Shown: positions 25,996-34,742, numbered from the stretch's first letter. The stretch is 42,838 nucleotides of DNA from an uncultured Eubacterium sp. (GCA_910577225.1 CAJTMV010000035.1:1-42838), one strand, 5' to 3'. Notes: a model not told the origin generated them from the letters alone. A program made the numbers and translations.

Positions 25996-27180
25996 TTAAA
26001 AATTCATCGCTTGCTCTATTCTTTTCACTTCTTTTTCCGTTCGCTCAAAACTGCTATGATTATATACATTCATGGTAATACTTGCGTCCGAATGTCCCAT
26101 AATATTTTGCAAAGTCTTCACATCCATACCAGCAGATGCAAATAAAGTACACCCTGTATGCCGCAAAATATGTGCTGATAAATGCGGTATCTTCTGATCT
26201 GGATATCTTTTATTATATGCCTTTTCCATATTACGTAAAAAACTATTCACTGCATTGATCGCAAATGGATGACCTGTTCCACTGATAAATACAAAATTAC
26301 TGTATCCATCAATTTCAACTTTACTCCTCCTGCCTGATAAAATATAATGTTCTTTTATATCAATCAAAGCCTGATATACTGCGTTTGTCATTGGAATAAT
26401 CCGTTTTCCTGCATCTGTCTTTGGTTTGGAAATATAAAATTTGCATCCATCACCCAGATTTTTATATATGAGCTGATGGTCGATCGTAATTGTCTTTTTC
26501 TTCATATCAATATCATTCCAGGTCAATCCGGTGATTTCTCCACATCTAAGGCATGTCCCAACTGCTACAATTATAAACGGAACATATTGTGCATACGTGT
26601 TACTTTCAGAACAAAATTCAATTATGTTATGCACTTCTTGTACCGATAATGGTATTTTTTCTTTTGTATCTACCTTAATCGAATCCATTGCTTTTTTAGC
26701 TGGATTTTTCCGAATAAAATCACTTTCAACTGCTAATTCCAAAGATGCAAAGATCAGATTGTGCAGAAGCTTAATTGTATTCCGTTTTTTTCCAAGCTTT
26801 AAGCAATCGTTATAAAATCCCTTGATATGTATTTTTTTTATCTCAGAAATCTTCTTTCTTCCGATAGCAGATGGTTCTACATTACTGTTCCACATCGACA
26901 TATAATTTCCTCGTGTAGTAGCACGCAAATCATTTTTAAGCTCCATATACATTTTAAATAACTGATTCAATGTAATTTTGCTGTTAGCATTACTGATTCC
27001 TTCTGCTAAGTCTCTTTCTACTTCCTGTTTCAGCCTGCGCAATTTTTGCAAATTATTAGCATAAACATAACTTCTCTTTCCCGTTATATCTATATATACA
27101 TAATAGTAACGCCCGTCTACACGCTCATACTCTCCTTTACGCAGTACACGTCCCTTGCTGTCTTTCCTATTATTTGCCAT
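25996..27180 (-). CDS. Tyrosine site-specific integrase (Tn916 type)
   Basis: A 394-residue tyrosine recombinase that integrates and excises the element. The N-terminal domain (about 1-60, RKDSKGRVLRKGEYERVDGR) resembles the Tn916 integrase arm-binding domain. A SAM-like core-binding domain follows (about 70-160), then the catalytic domain. Catalytic residues are visible: Arg212 (TCLRCGE), His337 and Arg340 (HILRHTG), His363 (MGHSD) and Tyr373 (NVYNH). The gene ends 127 bp from the attL core, as expected. It is preceded by small genes that may control excision. Confidence 0.95.
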   Translation of the reverse strand: MANNRKDSKGRVLRKGEYERVDGRYYYVYIDITGKRSYVYANNLQKLRRLKQEVERDLAEGISNANSKITLNQLFKMYMELKNDLRATTRGNYMSMWNSNVEPSAIGRKKISEIKKIHIKGFYNDCLKLGKKRNTIKLLHNLIFASLELAVESDFIRKNPAKKAMDSIKVDTKEKIPLSVQEVHNIIEFCSESNTYAQYVPFIIVAVGTCLRCGEITGLTWNDIDMKKKTITIDHQLIYKNLGDGCKFYISKPKTDAGKRIIPMTNAVYQALIDIKEHYILSGRRSKVEIDGYSNFVFISGTGHPFAINAVNSFLRNMEKAYNKRYPDQKIPHLSAHILRHTGCTLFASAGMDVKTLQNIMGHSDASITMNVYNHSSFERTEKEVKRIEQAMNF

Positions 27181-27189
27181 ATCTACCTC

Positions 27190-27381
27190 CTATAATACTG
27201 TGCCAATTACCAATATATAATCTTCCAAGTGCTTCAAGATCATACTAGAAACACATTGCAATATCGCATCTGTATCATGAGAAAAATTATTTAACTCTAA
27301 TAATTCTTCATCTAACATTTTCTGTGCGATCGCCATTGCAATCTCATTTCTTTTTCCATTCGTTACTCTGTCTTTGTACAT
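27190..27381 (-). CDS. Small protein upstream of integrase
   Basis: A 63-residue ORF with GGGAGGAAAAT directly before its ATG, ending 9 bp before the integrase start, so both are probably co-transcribed. It has an acidic centre and helical C-terminus (ILQCVSSMILKHLEDYIL). No family recognised. Position suggests a role in integrase control or an accessory of excision, but this is a guess from context. Confidence 0.65.
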   Translation of the reverse strand: MYKDRVTNGKRNEIAMAIAQKMLDEELLELNNFSHDTDAILQCVSSMILKHLEDYILVIGTVL

Positions 27382-27517
27382 ATTTTCCTCCCTTCCTTAA
27401 ATAGAACTGCGTTTCTTATAATTTATTGCAGGAAAACATTAGAATGTGCAAAATGCTTTCCCGCTTTAGTCGGCAAACCCTGCTATAATTAAGGTTCTGC
27501 CTGATTTTCGATGAATT

Positions 27518-27724
27518 TCAAAAAGAATTTTCGGAGATATAAGCTCTTACTTTATCAATGTTGTACCGCTTTAGCTTTGTACAGGGTAATTGAACCTGTG
27601 CTTCTGCCAACTGTGCAATTTTCAAAGCTGTCTGTTTTCCCATTGATAACATTTTGCACAAACCATCTATATCCGTAATCAAAATTTCATCTATTTCTAT
27701 ATCCTTAAATTTCCTCCGATTCAT
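27518..27724 (-). CDS. Excisionase-like small HTH protein
   Basis: A 68-residue protein with the outline of the MerR-like HTH excisionase family: a helix-turn-helix (GLCKMLSMGKQTALKIAQLA) followed by a wing and LKRYNIDKVRAYI. It overlaps the end of the helicase gene by 20 bp, so translation is probably coupled. It may direct excision with the integrase two genes downstream. A plain regulator is the alternative. Confidence 0.6.
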   Translation of the reverse strand: MNRRKFKDIEIDEILITDIDGLCKMLSMGKQTALKIAQLAEAQVQLPCTKLKRYNIDKVRAYISENSF

Positions 27725-29360
27725 AACCTAGCCCTCTTTCTACATTTTTAATTTCATAATGCCTAGCACTATCCTTTGACTTTGGATGCATACAAATTGC
27801 ATATGGTAAACGATGTTTTTCAAAAAATTCGTTTATTCTCTGCCATTTCGCCAATTCTGTTATTTTCGGGAAACCAACTCTGTCGGCTGCGTGCAGCATC
27901 GGCATTAATTTTTCTCGAAAATGATTAAATTCCTCAATCGCTAATGTTTTACCTGCATAAGTCGACATGAAAACCGCAATATTTTCTATATATGTAGTTG
28001 GCATTGAAAAACGCATGTGACTTTCTGGCAGACACAACCAAAGTCCCTGGTGCAGTACATATGCTTCTGGACCATTATTGTCAAATTCTTCCAAAATAGC
28101 TCCATACTCAGCAGCCAATTCTCCCATACGCTTTAATGATAACCAATTACAAAAATAACGCCTAGAAACATATAAATTTCGCCAAACACCTACGAATCTT
28201 CGCAAAACAGCAGCTTTTTTTTCGTCATAGAATTCGGTAGCAACAAAAATGTCAGCATAGGGTTGAGATAAATGATATAAAACAAAATCCACGTAACGCA
28301 ATTGATATTTCAACTGCTGTAAGCGTCTGCTGAAATAAAGTCTATCTCTCGCGTGTAAGTAGACCTTCACTGTATCACCCGCTTGGATGCGTCTCCTGCC
28401 CAACATTTGAATCATGGATTCCGCGTTATCTTGCAAAATGAAAATATGTTTCACACAATTATCCACAATATTAACGCCGACATCGAGTTTTGCGGTTGCC
28501 AAAAGCACTCGATGTGAAAATGTCTGCACCGTCACTAGTTCTTCTTCAAGTTCCGTCCCACCCTCTGAATGAGATGAATCTGAGGAATAAAGAAAAATGT
28601 CACCTCCTGGTATTTTCCGCTTTAACAATCCTTTGACTTCTTTTCCTTCCGCGATGCTTGATACAAAGACGAGTACTTTTTCCTCATCTGGAAATCCAGA
28701 AATTGTCTGCGCTATCTCCTGGTTGTTATAAAACCATAAAAATTCATATCCGCTATAGTCCGGTTCCATGCGCTTATATATGTAAGACTCAAACATCCCG
28801 TTTTTTGCTAAATAGCTTTGGTTTGCAGTTTGAATCAAATAAATAGATAAAACCGGATAAAAGTTCTGCATCGTGGCAGACATAAATATTAACTGGCGGT
28901 TACGAAAATTCTGCACCAAAAACTCAAACGAATGCACAGTGTTCGGATTAAAAAGCGAGTCTGCTAGAAAATAATGTGCTTCATCTGCAACAGCAATATC
29001 AAAACTTAGAAAATAGTTTAAATCAGCTTCATTATTTGTGACTATCGCCATCTCCAAAGCCTGATACGTTGAAATCACAAAATTCCCAGGCTCCTTTCTA
29101 ATATCATGCAACCAAAAAGACTGCGTCTCAATAAATTGTTCCCATGCAATAACACGTTGTTTTTGCCGTTCCAGCATTTGCTGCTGTAAAACAATACGGT
29201 TGACCAAGTAAAGGATGCGTTTCCCCTGTGAAAATGCATACTCCCTGTAGGTTGTCTCGAAAAACGTCGTTTTTCCACATCCTGTCGGTACATCCAAAAT
29301 TACAACTTGCCCATCACGCCAACTTTCATACTCTTTTCCGATAAAATCTTCAAAATACAT
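27705..29360 (-). CDS. DEAH-box superfamily 2 helicase
   Basis: A 551-residue SF2 helicase. Walker A is PTGCGKTT (Lys30), motif II is DEAH (126-129), motif III SAT at 161-163, and motif VI QMLGRRR at 318-324. Motifs Ia (LVNR) and IV (VLVFVSS) are also visible. The C-terminal 200 residues match no domain I recognise. I start at 29360, since AAAGGA lies 8 nt upstream. A GGA-abutting ATG at 29369 is less likely. It is the first gene of a minus-strand run with the small HTH gene and diverges from the 553-residue unknown across a 276-bp intergenic region. Role unknown: replication or repair of the element, or a defence effector. Confidence 0.85.
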   Translation of the reverse strand: MYFEDFIGKEYESWRDGQVVILDVPTGCGKTTFFETTYREYAFSQGKRILYLVNRIVLQQQMLERQKQRVIAWEQFIETQSFWLHDIRKEPGNFVISTYQALEMAIVTNNEADLNYFLSFDIAVADEAHYFLADSLFNPNTVHSFEFLVQNFRNRQLIFMSATMQNFYPVLSIYLIQTANQSYLAKNGMFESYIYKRMEPDYSGYEFLWFYNNQEIAQTISGFPDEEKVLVFVSSIAEGKEVKGLLKRKIPGGDIFLYSSDSSHSEGGTELEEELVTVQTFSHRVLLATAKLDVGVNIVDNCVKHIFILQDNAESMIQMLGRRRIQAGDTVKVYLHARDRLYFSRRLQQLKYQLRYVDFVLYHLSQPYADIFVATEFYDEKKAAVLRRFVGVWRNLYVSRRYFCNWLSLKRMGELAAEYGAILEEFDNNGPEAYVLHQGLWLCLPESHMRFSMPTTYIENIAVFMSTYAGKTLAIEEFNHFREKLMPMLHAADRVGFPKITELAKWQRINEFFEKHRLPYAICMHPKSKDSARHYEIKNVERGLGYESEEI

Positions 29361-29536
29361 TCTTCCCATCCTTTCTTAATTATCTTTCAATTATAATTTT
29401 TATGACTGACAAATTCTCCTTTCTTTTGCCTGATAACAGCTTAATACCGGCGCCTCCTTTCCTGTTTGTCTCAAGCTGATAAGATAAGTATAAAGCTGAT
29501 GTGATTTTTTTCTTTTTCTATCTTTTGACATGAATC

Positions 29537-29577
29537 TGACAGGATTCCCACAGTAAAATCATGTGCAAATCCTGTCA
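29537..29577. promoter_or_regulatory. Inverted repeat upstream of the 553-residue gene
   Basis: TGACAGGATT and AATCCTGTCA, perfect 10-bp arms 21 nt apart, about 60 bp before the ATG at 29637. A related TGACAGGA arm forms the hairpin at 33351-33386. It could be an operator for the divergent pair or a leader RNA hairpin. Confidence 0.4.
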
Positions 29578-29636
29578 TTTCAGCTTTCCCTTCTTCTACT
29601 TTTAGTCGATAATAATAAAAAGGAGATGATAAAAAT

Positions 29637-31298
29637 ATGAAAAAATCAGAAAAAGAACGTTTTGAGCAACCATTTAAAATCAAAAATACAGTGGACACCA
29701 ATGTCCATTTACATAGTGAATGGGCAAACCATATCACATTAGCACGTAAAAATATGCCTAACAAAATACTAATTTCACCTGAGATTATGGAACTGGCTTT
29801 CCCAGAATGCATCTTTCAAACCTATCTGCAATCGCTTATTTCATATGATACTTCTATGAAATGGCTGTATTCTAATAAAGACTTGCGGGATATCTATGAG
29901 GAATACGTTGGAACTCCTTCCCATTTTTCTAACCATATCACAGCTTTTAAAAGTTCTTATAAAATTTATTATCATGCCTTAAAGCCTGGAACCAGCTATC
30001 ATATGGCTTTTACAAATTTTCAGCAAAGGTTTTATAACTTTTTACTTAATAGCAGAACTATTCACAACAAACCAGAGCGGATGCAATATGCCGTACCAGG
30101 ACATCTTGTGCCGATCATTATTAGTATTATTATGGCTTGGAAATATTCACCTGTTGCCTATCCAAATAATATTGGGGCGGATAACATATCTTTTTACCAC
30201 TTTCAAAAAGCAGTATTTCAGAAATTAGGCAGTTTTGGCTTTCTTGCCAAAGATTACAAACTGTTTACTTTGTATTTTCTGCATTATTTTTTTAATGATG
30301 AATATTTTGCCTACCTTCAAATACCCGTTTTCCAAAGAAATCGGAAAGTTATGGTACTTTTAGAAAATGAACATAAAAACTATACAAATGCTCTTTATAA
30401 AATAACGACCGTTGCACCATATCTGTTTTTAAAATCGGCAGCCATAGATTTAGCAAACCGTATTTTAGAGAATAATACTCAATTAATATTGGCACCAGAA
30501 ACAGAATATACAGCCTGCCCAGAAATAGAAGCTTTTTTAAATGCTTTTTTTGAAAATTTAATAAGCCTTACGGAAAAGGAATTGTCAAAAGTAAACGATA
30601 TTATGAAGAAAGAATTATTAAGATTAAAACATACGCAAGATCAACAAATTATACATATAGCTACAAAGTCACTACAAACATACATAAAGTTTTTAATATT
30701 TAATAATGATACCTATGTAGATGCTATGTATAAGCTATGCCAACAATTACTAAAGCAAATCGAGACCTACCAGAAAACTTTAGAGTTCAATACCTATAAA
30801 GCTTCTAATCTGATACAAACCGAAAAAACTTTAAATGAATTCCTTTCAAAAACTAAGGAACTTTTAATAAACGCGGTTGAAAAACATAAAAAATTACTTG
30901 AGAGTGGTATAATATCTGTAGAAAGATCTGAAAGCAAATCTACTAAATCTTATAAACCACCAAAACAAGTGTTTACAACAGACCTAATTTATGAGAATAC
31001 CTTTAGGATAATTTTAGAAAACATTTCTAAATTAGAAAAACACTTTGAAAAAATACCACCCATTGAACTAAAGAACCCTAAATATTTAGAGATGTACTAT
31101 GAAAACATTACAAATGAATTATTAGATGTAACTGAATTTTACAATAAATTATATTTGTCTTTTGAAGAGGAACTGAAAACAAAATTAGATTATCCTGATG
31201 TATTCTTTCATACTTTTCACTCGTACCTCAAGGAATATGGTAAACAAATTTTATCTGAACTATTGTCAAACAAAGAAATAGAAAATGTACTAAAATGA
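29637..31298 (+). CDS. Unknown 553-residue helical protein
   Basis: No family recognised. It has an AAGGAG site 8 nt before the ATG. The protein looks mostly alpha-helical, without signal peptide, clear membrane helices or known catalytic motifs. The N-terminal half is rich in aromatic residues and histidine (FHYFFNDEYFAYLQI region near 220-235, PGHLVPIIISIIMAW near 155). The C-terminal half, from about residue 290, is Lys/Glu-rich with long helical, possibly coiled-coil stretches. It diverges from the DEAH helicase gene and ends at a terminator shared with the convergent serine recombinase. Base composition is the most A/T-rich of the element, suggesting a separate origin. Confidence 0.8.
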   Translation: MKKSEKERFEQPFKIKNTVDTNVHLHSEWANHITLARKNMPNKILISPEIMELAFPECIFQTYLQSLISYDTSMKWLYSNKDLRDIYEEYVGTPSHFSNHITAFKSSYKIYYHALKPGTSYHMAFTNFQQRFYNFLLNSRTIHNKPERMQYAVPGHLVPIIISIIMAWKYSPVAYPNNIGADNISFYHFQKAVFQKLGSFGFLAKDYKLFTLYFLHYFFNDEYFAYLQIPVFQRNRKVMVLLENEHKNYTNALYKITTVAPYLFLKSAAIDLANRILENNTQLILAPETEYTACPEIEAFLNAFFENLISLTEKELSKVNDIMKKELLRLKHTQDQQIIHIATKSLQTYIKFLIFNNDTYVDAMYKLCQQLLKQIETYQKTLEFNTYKASNLIQTEKTLNEFLSKTKELLINAVEKHKKLLESGIISVERSESKSTKSYKPPKQVFTTDLIYENTFRIILENISKLEKHFEKIPPIELKNPKYLEMYYENITNELLDVTEFYNKLYLSFEEELKTKLDYPDVFFHTFHSYLKEYGKQILSELLSNKEIENVLK

Positions 31299-31311
31299 CA
31301 CGCAAACGTAA

Positions 31312-31346
31312 AAAACTCGATCCTATAATATAGGATTTCGAGTTTT
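31312..31346. terminator. Bidirectional terminator
   Basis: AAAACTCGA and TCGAGTTTT arms enclose an inner palindrome TCCTATAATATAGGA, with an A-run and T-run on either side. It lies between the convergent 553-residue gene and recombinase gene. Confidence 0.85.
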
Positions 31347-31363
31347 TTTGCGTTACATTATAC

Positions 31364-31987
31364 TTATTCTACCTTCACCAGCCTGTAAAATGTCCCCTTC
31401 TTAATCCCCGTCTGTCGCATTGCTTCTACTGCTGTAATCTTTCCTGATTTCCATTTCCCGATTACCTCTTCCCAATTATCCGGTTTTAAGATTCTTGGTC
31501 TTCCATATTCTTCCCATTCACCACGCCGCTTTTTCGCTTCAATCCCTTCCCGCTGCCGCTTCTCTTTTTTCTGGATTTCCGCTTCTGCCATTGCTGCATA
31601 TAGTTCAATCAACATGTTATTGATTGTCTCCAACACCATACGCGCCATCCCATTTTCCAACTTACTTAAATCCTGTAATGTCGTTGGTATTTCCAAGATC
31701 ATAACCCGGATTCCTTTTTCCTGGTAATAGCGCAGTTCGCATAATGTATCCTTCTTATTGCGTCCAAGGCGGTCTACTTCTGTAATGATTAATGTATCTC
31801 CTTTACGCAATATATCGTCCCTTAGCACCGTATAGCGCGGTCGGTTGAAATTTTTTCCTGTCTGCTGGTCTGTATAGATTTTTTCCAGGTTAAGCATATT
31901 CTCCTTGCAAAACTTTTCAATTTCACTGATTCCGCGGTCTAAATGCTGCTCCCTTGTGCTTGTCCTGTGGTAGCCGTAACATGCCAT
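31364..31987 (-). CDS. Serine recombinase (resolvase/invertase family)
   Basis: A 207-residue small serine recombinase. The nucleophile is Ser10 in YHRTSTREQ, with the conserved DRLGRN region, and an HTH C-terminus (AVEAMRQTGIKKGTFYRLV). Length matches resolvases and invertases rather than large serine integrases. GGAGGGAAAG precedes the ATG. Repeats just upstream may be its recombination site. It may resolve cointegrates or invert a segment. Confidence 0.9.
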   Translation of the reverse strand: MACYGYHRTSTREQHLDRGISEIEKFCKENMLNLEKIYTDQQTGKNFNRPRYTVLRDDILRKGDTLIITEVDRLGRNKKDTLCELRYYQEKGIRVMILEIPTTLQDLSKLENGMARMVLETINNMLIELYAAMAEAEIQKKEKRQREGIEAKKRRGEWEEYGRPRILKPDNWEEVIGKWKSGKITAVEAMRQTGIKKGTFYRLVKVE

Positions 31988-31998
31988 AAACTTTCCCT

Positions 31999-32059
31999 CC
32001 CAAAATGTATACTTTTTGATACACGCAAAAAATATACCTGAAGGCGTCCCAAAATGTAT
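31999..32059. repeat. Possible res-type repeats
   Basis: CCCAAAATGTAT occurs at 31999-32010 and 32048-32059, in direct orientation 49 bp apart, right upstream of the serine recombinase. The second runs into the palindrome TGTATGCATACA (32055-32066). Resolvase recognition sites usually lie in such positions. Confidence 0.45.
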
Positions 32060-32176
32060 GCATACAGATAAACAAACGTTTCAACTGATATGTACAGTTT
32101 TTTGTCCACTCCTGTATGCATCCATTTGTTTCGCCTTACAGATATATTTTTTTACAAAGATACAACGAAAACCTAA

Positions 32177-33079
32177 TTACAATACGATAGAAAATTGCTT
32201 TTCTTCCTTATTATAATAATAAATGCTGTCCGACAAGATGTCTTGTTTCGGAGCTTCCTTAAGGTTTATCGCTGTGACCATGCGCTTTAGCTGCATGGAA
32301 TATTCCGGTTCGCAAACACACGATGGGATAATGATCACCTGATGGATGGAACTTGGAAGGATATAAAAGCCACAGCCAAGCTTTTCAGCAACGTCTTCCA
32401 GCAATCCGTCATAAAAGATGCAAGCCGCCCCATACACTTTTTCCGTATTTGTAAGGACATACATACAAGCCCCTGCTGTATGGGCTGTATCCATAACATC
32501 CAGGATATTCCCGGATACAGACAAGCCTGCATTCATAAACCGCGCTGGCAGGCGCATCGGCGTATTTTCCCTTGCCTGTTGCAAAAGCTCCGCTGTATCC
32601 ACGCCCCATAAATCCATTAGGCGTTTGTTTACCGTTAGTGTCCTGCTATATGCATTTCCAGCATTTAGCACCATGTAAACAACTTGCGACAAGTCACAGG
32701 TTTCTACGGAAGGAACCGATTGCAGGAACTTTTTGTTTGTATCAGAGTTGACCAGCCGGAACAGAACCTTGTCCCTTGCACATTCCCAGTGATACAGTTG
32801 GTCTACGCAAAGATGCCCGCTTTCTCTATTCCGCTTTTGGTACTCCCGCAGGATATCCCTCACAGCAACCTCTAAATCCGACGGTTTCCTGCACAATTCA
32901 TAATAATGCTCTATTGGAAGGCATTCCGCAACAAGCTCCCCTTTTTCAAGGATCACCGCCTGCCTGCTCTCCACGCCGTTATTATGGCTGACCGGATAAA
33001 TATACACCTGGTATCCTTCTCCCAGCTCCCGTTGCAGCATGTCTACGATCTCTTTCTCAAAAGCTTCATATTCCATCAT
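32177..33079 (-). CDS. DUF5688-like protein
   Basis: A 300-residue soluble protein resembling DUF5688 proteins common in Lachnospiraceae mobile elements: the N-terminal GEGYQVYIYPVSHNNGVESR, a central LFRLVNSDTNKKFLQSVP and a C-terminal ILPSSIHQVIIIP are features of the family as I remember it. Function is unknown. GCAGGAAACC precedes the ATG. The start codon overlaps the stop of the preceding 53-residue ORF (ATGA), suggesting translational coupling. Confidence 0.75.
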   Translation of the reverse strand: MMEYEAFEKEIVDMLQRELGEGYQVYIYPVSHNNGVESRQAVILEKGELVAECLPIEHYYELCRKPSDLEVAVRDILREYQKRNRESGHLCVDQLYHWECARDKVLFRLVNSDTNKKFLQSVPSVETCDLSQVVYMVLNAGNAYSRTLTVNKRLMDLWGVDTAELLQQARENTPMRLPARFMNAGLSVSGNILDVMDTAHTAGACMYVLTNTEKVYGAACIFYDGLLEDVAEKLGCGFYILPSSIHQVIIIPSCVCEPEYSMQLKRMVTAINLKEAPKQDILSDSIYYYNKEEKQFSIVL

Positions 33080-33237
33080 GGTTTCCTGCCCCCTGTATAC
33101 TTTTTGTCCTTATTCCCCGGTTTTCTCCTGTATGCAGATATGTCTTTATCTTTGTACAGGCTGTAAACGGCGATTACAGCGGTAAAACCCTCTGCGAATG
33201 CAGCAAATGAAAATGTACCGAAAATTGCGCTTAACAT
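33076..33237 (-). CDS. Small membrane protein (53 aa)
   Basis: A 53-residue ORF starting MLSAIFGTFSFAAFAEGFTA with AAGGAGGTG just before its ATG at 33237. It has one hydrophobic helix (about 3-25) and a strongly basic tail rich in Lys/Asp/Tyr. Its start overlaps the 30-residue upstream peptide's stop and its stop overlaps the DUF5688 start, so three genes are chained by overlaps. Function unknown. Confidence 0.65.
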   Translation of the reverse strand: MLSAIFGTFSFAAFAEGFTAVIAVYSLYKDKDISAYRRKPGNKDKKYTGGRKP

Positions 33238-33323
33238 GATGCACCTCCTTGTGATAATGACTCCACTGTTGCGATCACAGCAAGACCCGCTATGATTCCG
33301 AAAATAAATGCTCCAATTTCCAT
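33231..33323 (-). CDS. Tiny hydrophobic peptide (30 aa)
   Basis: A 30-codon ORF, MEIGAFIFGIIAGLAVIATV followed by ESLSQGGASC, with AGGAGG 8 nt before its ATG. It is one transmembrane helix. Its last 7 bp overlap the start of the 53-residue protein. The good ribosome binding site and chain of overlaps argue it is real. It may be a leader peptide, a membrane anchor subunit or a small toxin. Confidence 0.55.
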   Translation of the reverse strand: MEIGAFIFGIIAGLAVIATVESLSQGGASC

Positions 33324-33350
33324 CGTTATTTCCTCCTGACATAATAAAAT

Positions 33351-33386
33351 ATGACAGGAAATACCGATTGCAGTATTTCCTGTCAT
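33351..33386. terminator. 14-bp hairpin upstream of the small-peptide operon
   Basis: ATGACAGGAAATAC and GTATTTCCTGTCAT, perfect 14-bp arms with an 8-nt loop, 27 bp upstream of the 30-residue ORF. It could end transcription from the TM2 gene or attenuate the operon below. The following T-run on the minus strand is short. Confidence 0.5.
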
Positions 33387-33453
33387 ATCTATTATATATA
33401 ACTATAATTTGTTATTTTCACTCTGTATCCTGATGTAAGAACATCCAAACCAT

Positions 33454-33519
33454 TCATGTACCTATTGCAAGCCCAAAAAGTATTCCAGCCAGCTTATTTT
33501 TTGTACTAATCCTATTCAC
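33454..33519 (-). CDS. Possible 21-residue peptide
   Basis: A GTG-started ORF (NRISTKNKLAGILFGLAIGT) with a strong GGGGGAG site. It resembles the first helix of TM2 domains (KxKLxxxLFGxxxGxxG), so it may be the broken start of a second TM2 gene rather than a functional peptide. Confidence 0.3.
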   Translation of the reverse strand: MNRISTKNKLAGILFGLAIGT

Positions 33520-33598
33520 TTCTACACTCCCCCTTTAACTGTTAATTTTATTTTTCGTGCTTTCTAAAAGTTGTAAAATGCTGCATTTGTTTACATTT

Positions 33599-33934
33599 CT
33601 ATATCAAAGTCATGATTTTTGCAAAATTTTGTTCACGCGCTTTCTTATAGGTCACAAATATATCTACAATCCACCATACAAAAAAACCACCCATTGTGAT
33701 AAACTTTAAAACTCCTAATCCAATGTCGCCCACCATAAAGCGATCAATCCCTAACCATCCAACCAAAATGGAAACGATTAACACCACTGTAGGATTTTTA
33801 AACGTGATACTGTCTACCATTCCAAATCTGCTGTCATCCATTGCTAACATTTTTTCCCTGATATACATAATCTTTTCATCCGGGAACATTTGTTTATTAG
33901 CTAAGAAATACGAATCTACTCTTTCTGTCGTCAT
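33599..33934 (-). CDS. TM2-domain membrane protein
   Basis: A 111-residue protein with an acidic/basic cytoplasmic N-terminus (about 1-45) and a TM2 domain: two membrane helices joined by GIDRFMVGDIGLGVLKF, the typical G-x-HRFYLG-like turn. GGAAGGAG precedes the ATG. TM2 proteins occur often in mobile elements with no agreed function. A 360-bp intergenic region separates it from the divergent XRE regulator. Confidence 0.85.
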   Translation of the reverse strand: MTTERVDSYFLANKQMFPDEKIMYIREKMLAMDDSRFGMVDSITFKNPTVVLIVSILVGWLGIDRFMVGDIGLGVLKFITMGGFFVWWIVDIFVTYKKAREQNFAKIMTLI

Positions 33935-34295
33935 AAACGTTCTCCTTCCTTAATACTTAATAATATTTCCCCTGCATAACTCTATTACGAACTATAGATA
34001 AAGAAACTATGCAGCATAATATCTCTTTACAACTTTTCTGAAAAACCTGTCATATAAATACAAAATGTATCATATTCTGCTTTTATTTAAAAATTAACAG
34101 GCTGCTCAATAAAATTATAAGATCATTCAACATGTATGTCAATGAAAAAATTAACAAATAGATAATTTTATTTTCAAAATGAATACTCAAAAAACAGCAA
34201 TGATTAACTCTATGATAATTATATTATCCAATAGAATATCGATAAAGGTTACACTATTTGAATATATTATTTTCTAATAGGAAAGGAAGTATCAT
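33935..34295. other. Divergent intergenic region
   Basis: 361 bp, very A/T-rich, between TM2 (minus) and XRE (plus) genes. It must hold both promoters. A TTATC/GATAA inverted repeat near 34227-34248 is a weak operator candidate for the XRE protein. No small gene with a ribosome binding site was found. Confidence 0.35.
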
Positions 34296-34592
34296 ATGAT
34301 TCTTGTAGGAGAACGAATAAAAGACTTGCGTACATCCCGAAAATACAGCCAAAAAGAACTTGCACAAATATTAAATGTATCACCAGCCGCAATTTGCAAT
34401 ATAGAATCAAATTCACGCCAGCCCTCTTTAACAATGCTGTTAAAATTATCAGGCACGTTTCATGTATCGGTTGATTATTTATTAAACAATCAGCCAGTAT
34501 CAGACTATATTTCTACAAAGGGCTTGTCTGAATCCCAAGTGCAGGTATTAAATAATCTGATACAGGCATTTCATAGCGAAAATTCGCAATAA
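34296..34592 (+). CDS. XRE-family repressor
   Basis: A 98-residue Cro/CI-type regulator with a clear HTH (YSQKELAQILNVSPAAICNI) and a short C-terminal tail. GGAAAGGAAG precedes the ATG. In integrative elements such proteins usually repress excision or cargo promoters. It diverges from the TM2 gene and converges on the J-domain gene. Confidence 0.9.
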   Translation: MILVGERIKDLRTSRKYSQKELAQILNVSPAAICNIESNSRQPSLTMLLKLSGTFHVSVDYLLNNQPVSDYISTKGLSESQVQVLNNLIQAFHSENSQ

Positions 34593-34650
34593 AGTATTTT
34601 TCAAAAAAAAGAAATCCAGCAATCATTATAATGGTCTTTCGTTCGCTTTA

Positions 34651-34687
34651 GGCAGGAAAACACCAAAATAGTTATTCTTTTCCTGCC
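34651..34687. terminator. Terminator between XRE and J-domain genes
   Basis: GGCAGGAAAA and TTTTCCTGCC arms (10 bp) with a 17-nt loop, between two convergent genes. Confidence 0.55.
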
Positions 34688-34742
34688 CAAACCCAATATG
34701 GTCATTTTTTATGTATTTTCATACAAACACCTATGCTTCTGC

